NCBI GenBank assembly: GCA_938036875.1
Contig: CALHVX010000130.1
Coordinates: 1 to 36,535 of the forward strand
Reading direction: 5' to 3'
Source of the DNA: an uncultured Pseudomonadales bacterium
Lineage (GTDB): Bacteria; Pseudomonadota; Gammaproteobacteria; Pseudomonadales; Azotimanducaceae
Length of the DNA stretch: 36,535 nucleotides
The stretch's first letter is position 1. Every line of letters begins with the position of its first letter. The notes under the pieces were generated by a model. The model worked only from the letters and a program-made list of their open reading frames with translations, was not told where the DNA came from and did no database searches. The position numbers and the translations under genes are program-made. Below, one piece after another: positions 32,653-36,535 of the stretch.

Positions 32653-32686
32653 ACTAAACATTGTCACGGTGTGACTAAAGTTTAGT
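32653..32686. promoter_or_regulatory. Nested palindrome upstream of the SPOR lipoprotein gene
   Basis: ACTAAAC (32653-32659) pairs with GTTTAGT (32680-32686), and inside it GTCAC (32663-32667) pairs with GTGAC (32671-32675) around GGT. The arms are nearly symmetric (three and four bases between). It has no T-run. It lies between the second GFA gene and the SPOR gene on the minus strand, so it could be an operator or an intergenic hairpin. Confidence 0.5.
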
Positions 32687-32758
32687 TCGAACTTGGGGAT
32701 ACGCCATTGACGACCTTGATCTAGGTTCTACCTTATAGCCAGGCCCTCAGCACATTGA

Positions 32759-33166
32759 CTACAAAGGTGCCAATTCGCCTACATTGGCTTCCCAATTGCG
32801 TCCATCAAAAGGGCTAATCTGCAGATCTTCTAACTCCACCCCATCCAAGCAACGCGCGTTTACGCTGTAGCCTGTTGGATGTGAACGTGGGCGGTAGAAG
32901 GCTTTAACGCCACAGGTTTTGCAGAACCAATGTCGGGCAACCCCTGAGTTAAACGTATAGAGGCTTAGGTTGTCCCAATCGGTGAGCAACTCAAAATTCG
33001 CTTTGGAGACAAACAAATGCAAAAAACCCACGGCTTGGCAAATGCTGCAATTGCACTCTTTGACCGCTAGTGGCTCTATCGCTTGCATCACGAACTTAAC
33101 CTGACCGCAATGACAACCGCCGCTTAACTTGCGTGCCCCGATAGCTAGATCCTCAGCATGGCTCAT
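32759..33166 (-). CDS. GFA-family zinc protein (second copy)
   Basis: 135 aa, same fold as the gene at 31543, with Cys18/Cys20 (CHC), Cys38/Cys40/Cys43 (CNCSIC) and Cys82/Cys85 (CKTC). Outside the cysteines it is clearly different, so it is a distant paralogue and not a recent copy. ATG start with no strong Shine-Dalgarno; it follows the exported protein gene by eight bases, so it is probably translated from that transcript. Function unproven in most GFA members. Confidence 0.92.
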   Translation of the reverse strand: MSHAEDLAIGARKLSGGCHCGQVKFVMQAIEPLAVKECNCSICQAVGFLHLFVSKANFELLTDWDNLSLYTFNSGVARHWFCKTCGVKAFYRPRSHPTGYSVNARCLDGVELEDLQISPFDGRNWEANVGELAPL

Positions 33167-33174
33167 AAGTGGAG

Positions 33175-33666
33175 TTACTTTATACGACGGACCCGAGTGG
33201 ATAAACCATCTGTGTTGCTCATCAAGTAGCCACCGATAGTTCCACTCTTAATTGTCACCTCTTGACCCTTGGCAAAAGGTAACGACCGAGGGGAATGTTG
33301 AATCCAGATCTGATCATTTTCAAGCAGAAACACCATTTTCTGTTTGTCTGAGTCACGCACCGACTTCAGCGTTGAACTGATGCTTACCTTAGCCTTCTTC
33401 GAAAATATACCTCCTTTCGACGGTTCAGCTTGAGGCTCAACACGAGCGGTAGTGGCTGGCACTTTGGGTTGAACCGGTTCTTCCGGTTTCACTGCTTCAG
33501 TTTGTAGCTCCTCACCATCTGAAGCCCCGGGAAAGGTTCGATCGAAGCAAGCCAGCCGCTCTGCTGCATCAGCAATATTCGAGCAGGACACCCGAACTTC
33601 TTCTGCCCGTAAGGAGAAGGGCCATAGGACCAATAAAACCAAGCTAAAACGTGAGAGATACTTCAA
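33175..33666 (-). CDS. Small exported protein with CxxxxxxxxRLxCFD motif
   Basis: About 163 aa. Signal peptide ending near LRAEE. The mature start has CSNIADAAERLACFD, a Cys-pair motif seen in many short periplasmic proteins. A Pro/Glu/Lys-rich linker follows, and a C-terminal domain (ISSTLKSVRDSDKQKMVFLLENDQIW to GGYLMSNTDGLSTRVRRIK). Function unknown to me. Start set at TTG 33666 because GGAG lies seven bases upstream; GTG 33669 or TTG 33693 are possible, but the latter has no Shine-Dalgarno. Operon with the second GFA gene. Confidence 0.75.
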   Translation of the reverse strand: MKYLSRFSLVLLVLWPFSLRAEEVRVSCSNIADAAERLACFDRTFPGASDGEELQTEAVKPEEPVQPKVPATTARVEPQAEPSKGGIFSKKAKVSISSTLKSVRDSDKQKMVFLLENDQIWIQHSPRSLPFAKGQEVTIKSGTIGGYLMSNTDGLSTRVRRIK

Positions 33667-33778
33667 CACTAAACTCCATCCAAGCGAATCCAAACACTAT
33701 ACGACAACATGCCTAGTTTTACCTCAGCCGCGCTGTGCCTAGCAACCGTTACCATCGCCAGCATCAAAAATAATCGAC

Positions 33779-33814
33779 AAAAAAAAAGCCCCTTCCGCTC
33801 AACAGAAGAGGCTT
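33779..33814 (-). terminator. Rho-independent terminator of the TonB receptor gene
   Basis: On the minus strand AAGCCTCTTCTG, loop TTGAG, CGGAAGGGGCTT forms a 12-bp stem with two G-U pairs, followed by a run of about nine Ts. It begins about 24 bases after the TAA stop. Textbook structure. Confidence 0.93.
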
Positions 33815-33837
33815 TTTACTGGCGAGCCTAGGTACCG

Positions 33838-36535
33838 TTACAAACTAGCACCAATGCGAGCAAACCAAATTCGACCGCGACCATCATGCAATGTACCGTC
33901 GAATGCGGTGACAACGCCAATGATTGGGGCCTCTTCGTCGAACATATTTTGCACGCCTACCGTAACGTTGGCATCACTCAAAAATCCAGTTTCGCCAAAG
34001 CTGTAGTTGTACTGCAAATCGACCGTCGTCATGCTTTCAATCTCTGTATCCGTAAGATCGTTAGCGACCGAGTTATTGCCCGCTAGCAGCGCGCCTGCAC
34101 GGAAGAAACCCCGAGTACCGGCTGGGACATCCGATTCTAACTCGTCGACCCATCGGACCAGCGCAAAGATCCGATGGTTATCCTTGCTCCAAGCAAAGGT
34201 ACCGTTGACCTTCCACTCAGGAAGCGGCCGAGCGACCGCATTGGTGAAGTTGTAATTGCCAACGCCATCAAAGGTGGTGGAGCCCACTCCATTGGAATTA
34301 GGCACCTCGACATCGTAAGTCTTGACCCAAGCGGCTTGCACACCAACCCGGAAGTTTCCCCAATCATTGTCGAAGCGGTAAGACGTATTTACATCCACAC
34401 CGTTAATATCGGCACCGTTGGCATTCTCAAAATCAGGCAAGATGCGCAGCAAAATACCTTGTGCGTTACGGATGATCTGATCGCGATTACCCACTCCAGC
34501 GGCAATGGCTGAAGGCGCATCGGTACATTGACCTGAGGTGCAAGTTCCGCCGTTAGCTGTGACAAATGCTGCAATTGCTTCGTTGTCTTCTCGAAGCAAC
34601 GTTGCCGAAGCTTGACGAGTAATGATGTCCTCGTACTGGTAGTCATAGTAGTCGACGTCTACGGACAGGCCTTCCAGGAAACCATCTTGAGGAACCCAAG
34701 AGAAACCGATATTAAAGTTGTCCGCGCTTTCCGGCGTCAGCAAAGGATTACCCGTTGTAATGGAGGGCTTAAATGCCGTTCCACCAACAATGTCCGCCTG
34801 GTTAGCAACCGTGGTTAGCGCGCCAAAGGATTGTTGTAGCGATGGTGTTCGGAACGAAGTACCACCAGACAACCGGATGCTCAATGAATCCGTTGGGCGA
34901 ATCAAGATAGAAACCTTTGGATCAAAGGTATCTTCATCAATCTCGTCAAAATCTTCATAGCGACCGGCAATGTTGATTTCGGCATAGCTGGTGATCGGAA
35001 TGGCCAATTCGGCAAAGAATGCTGTGGTGGTGAGCCTGCCGCTCCAGTCATCTGCACCAAACACGAAGTCCAAGTTGTCTGAAGTGAGCGCGGAATCCAA
35101 GACAACCTTGCCCTTATCGTTACGTTGTTGGAAACCAACGGCCAGGCCTACCGCTCCAGCATCTGTTTCCGCGATGGTTCCTGCAAGAACAATATCAAGT
35201 ACCCGCTGTCGATAGTCCGTATCGCTGCTGGCACGACCAATTAGCCAATCATAAAGCTCGGGTGCATTCACCAGCTCCAAATCGGTTTGTCCTACTTCTC
35301 CATTTCTATCGAATACCGAATTGCCAAACGGGTTAATGAAGTAGCAAGCACCTGCGCCAAAATCACCACCGGAAGCGGCGTAAGCAGCGTTACCTGAACC
35401 GGGTGCATCGCTAAACGGATCACAGTTAGGACCACCATAACCATTCAGAGCTAGCTCCATGTGCGTAGACAAGGTGTCTTGCACTTGTGAGGTTTGCGAG
35501 TTGTGGTTACTCGCCGTGTAGTCTGCCATTAAACTCCAATCTCGATCACCGATATTGAAATCGTAAGTGATCCCAAACGCCAAGCGCGTGTCATCGCGAT
35601 TGGTGTCCGTAAAGGTTTGGATCGGGCGTATCGCGGTGCCATTGTCGTCGGCGGTGTAACCCTGCAAACGGGTTACGTTCGCGTAAGCGAGAGGCTCGAT
35701 ACCGCGGCGGAAAGCATCTTCCACACTGCCAGGGTTCGGCGCGCTTTGAATCACGCCAGCGCTGTCGATGAACTGGGTTTCAGTAGGAATCGTCAGTGCG
35801 GGCGCGTTCGGGTTCAATGAATTGAGGCGATTGAACTCAGATGAAGTAGACGCATACTCGAAACGGGCCGTTAGCTGATCCGTTACGTCATAGTGCCCTT
35901 CTACAAACATATTTCTTAAGCTTTCTTCTGCTTGAATCGCAAAGAAGGAGGCGTAGTCGTACAAGCAAAGGTTGTTCCCGAATGCGGTACCCAGCGCCCC
36001 ACCTTGTCCTGGGCTCAGCTGCGCTGCATCTTCGCAGTTCACATCGGCTTGGCCGAAGCTGGTACCCAACGCGTTACGAGGTAAAGTACCGCCATCAATG
36101 GCTGCATCAACAGCTGCACCAGGTCTCAACCCATTGGCAGCCCATGTAGCGGCGCCCAAAGGAACCAATCGTCCCGGCTGTCCGGTCCCCGACAAAGTGG
36201 TTCCACCAAAACGCTCATAGTTATCCGAAGTCCGAATCTCATCACGATTCAGGAAAGACGCAGAGGCCACAATACCGCCGCGATCACCTTGCACCCCCCA
36301 AATCATATTCATGGTGTTGGCCGCACCTTCGTTGGTTTCTTCGTCAACGGTGTATTGGTAGGTGACGTCAAAACCCTCAAAGGTTTTCTTGGTGATCATG
36401 TTGACCACACCAGCAACCGCATCGGAGCCATACAACGCGGAGGTACCATCTTTAACAATCTCGATCCGCTCGATGGCAATGTTGGGAATTAACGCGTTGA
36501 TGTTGGTGGATGCGTTGCCTCGGCCGTTGTAGAAA
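33838..36535 (-). CDS. TonB-dependent receptor, C-terminal part (5' end outside window)
   Basis: Outer-membrane active transporter. About 899 codons are visible, and the frame runs off the right end with FYNGRGNASTNINALIPN, so the start, signal and TonB box lie outside. The plug end is clear: ERIEIVKDGTSALYGSDAVAGVVNMITKK-type sequence at about 36390-36490. The rest is a long barrel with many aromatic strand ends. A Cys pair (GGTCTSGQCTDAP) marks one extracellular loop. The terminal strand is RGRIWFARIGASL, ending in Leu instead of the usual Phe. It resembles the large receptors common in marine gammaproteobacteria. Substrate unknown. Followed by a strong terminator. The TTG at 36435 is internal and is not a start. 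Confidence 0.94.
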   Translation of the reverse strand, partial: FYNGRGNASTNINALIPNIAIERIEIVKDGTSALYGSDAVAGVVNMITKKTFEGFDVTYQYTVDEETNEGAANTMNMIWGVQGDRGGIVASASFLNRDEIRTSDNYERFGGTTLSGTGQPGRLVPLGAATWAANGLRPGAAVDAAIDGGTLPRNALGTSFGQADVNCEDAAQLSPGQGGALGTAFGNNLCLYDYASFFAIQAEESLRNMFVEGHYDVTDQLTARFEYASTSSEFNRLNSLNPNAPALTIPTETQFIDSAGVIQSAPNPGSVEDAFRRGIEPLAYANVTRLQGYTADDNGTAIRPIQTFTDTNRDDTRLAFGITYDFNIGDRDWSLMADYTASNHNSQTSQVQDTLSTHMELALNGYGGPNCDPFSDAPGSGNAAYAASGGDFGAGACYFINPFGNSVFDRNGEVGQTDLELVNAPELYDWLIGRASSDTDYRQRVLDIVLAGTIAETDAGAVGLAVGFQQRNDKGKVVLDSALTSDNLDFVFGADDWSGRLTTTAFFAELAIPITSYAEINIAGRYEDFDEIDEDTFDPKVSILIRPTDSLSIRLSGGTSFRTPSLQQSFGALTTVANQADIVGGTAFKPSITTGNPLLTPESADNFNIGFSWVPQDGFLEGLSVDVDYYDYQYEDIITRQASATLLREDNEAIAAFVTANGGTCTSGQCTDAPSAIAAGVGNRDQIIRNAQGILLRILPDFENANGADINGVDVNTSYRFDNDWGNFRVGVQAAWVKTYDVEVPNSNGVGSTTFDGVGNYNFTNAVARPLPEWKVNGTFAWSKDNHRIFALVRWVDELESDVPAGTRGFFRAGALLAGNNSVANDLTDTEIESMTTVDLQYNYSFGETGFLSDANVTVGVQNMFDEEAPIIGVVTAFDGTLHDGRGRIWFARIGASL

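Noticed and set aside
33838-36435. TTG at 36435 as start of the TonB receptor
   Set aside because: The frame continues upstream through plug-domain sequence to the window end, so this TTG is an internal Leu codon.

Overview
The window is a compact, gene-dense stretch of chromosome from a Gram-negative bacterium, most likely a marine gammaproteobacterium. The reasons are an MSHA-type minor pilin block (mshC-D-O-P-Q order), a TonB-dependent receptor, lipoproteins, a beta-barrel protein, and many acyl-CoA, SDR and VOC enzymes. The placement is inferred from gene content, not from a marker gene. Both ends cut a gene: an SNF2 helicase on the left and a TonB-dependent receptor on the right. I saw no rRNA, tRNA, CRISPR array, insertion sequence or phage gene. 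No gene-free gap exceeds about 175 bases.

Layout. 1-4.0 kb: C-terminal part of an SNF2 helicase, two short-chain dehydrogenases in tandem, and a sterol-desaturase-type hydroxylase followed by a strong hairpin terminator. 4.1-11.8 kb: an MFS transporter, then five tightly coupled genes for type IV pilus minor pilins and the large surface protein MshQ, which here carries two CUB domains. 12.0-14.4 kb: a CBM9-like/DUF5916 outer-membrane barrel protein. 14.5-17.2 kb: a lipoprotein with a VOC fold, then a GntR(YtrA)-ABC ATPase-permease operon with a clear 24-bp operator palindrome over its promoter. 17.2-29.5 kb: a catabolic region with a bicupin-VOC-MaoC operon, a DUF454 membrane protein, further VOC proteins, an acyl-CoA dehydrogenase-small membrane protein-Na+/solute symporter operon, panE, a nitroreductase, an acyl-CoA dehydrogenase broken by an in-frame amber codon and followed by an SDR, and a divergent TesB-like thioesterase. 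29.5-33.7 kb: a phospholipase D/cardiolipin synthase-like protein, a small exported protein, two GFA-family zinc proteins, a SPOR lipoprotein and a small exported protein. 33.8 kb-end: the TonB-dependent receptor with a textbook terminator.

How the genes may work together. The acyl-CoA dehydrogenases, MaoC hydratase, SDRs, thioesterase, VOC proteins, ring-cleavage-type bicupin, MFS and SSS carriers and TonB receptor fit uptake and breakdown of lipid-like or aromatic/steroid-like compounds. No substrate can be named from the sequence. The msh block would build and tip a surface pilus whose motor and major pilin lie elsewhere. Two genes look damaged: the 27.2-28.5 kb acyl-CoA dehydrogenase has TAG where the family has Trp, and panE has no usable start codon before its nucleotide-binding motif. 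The most distinctive items are the CUB-bearing MshQ, the bicupin with a metal-less N-terminal half, the GntR operator and the amber-split dehydrogenase.
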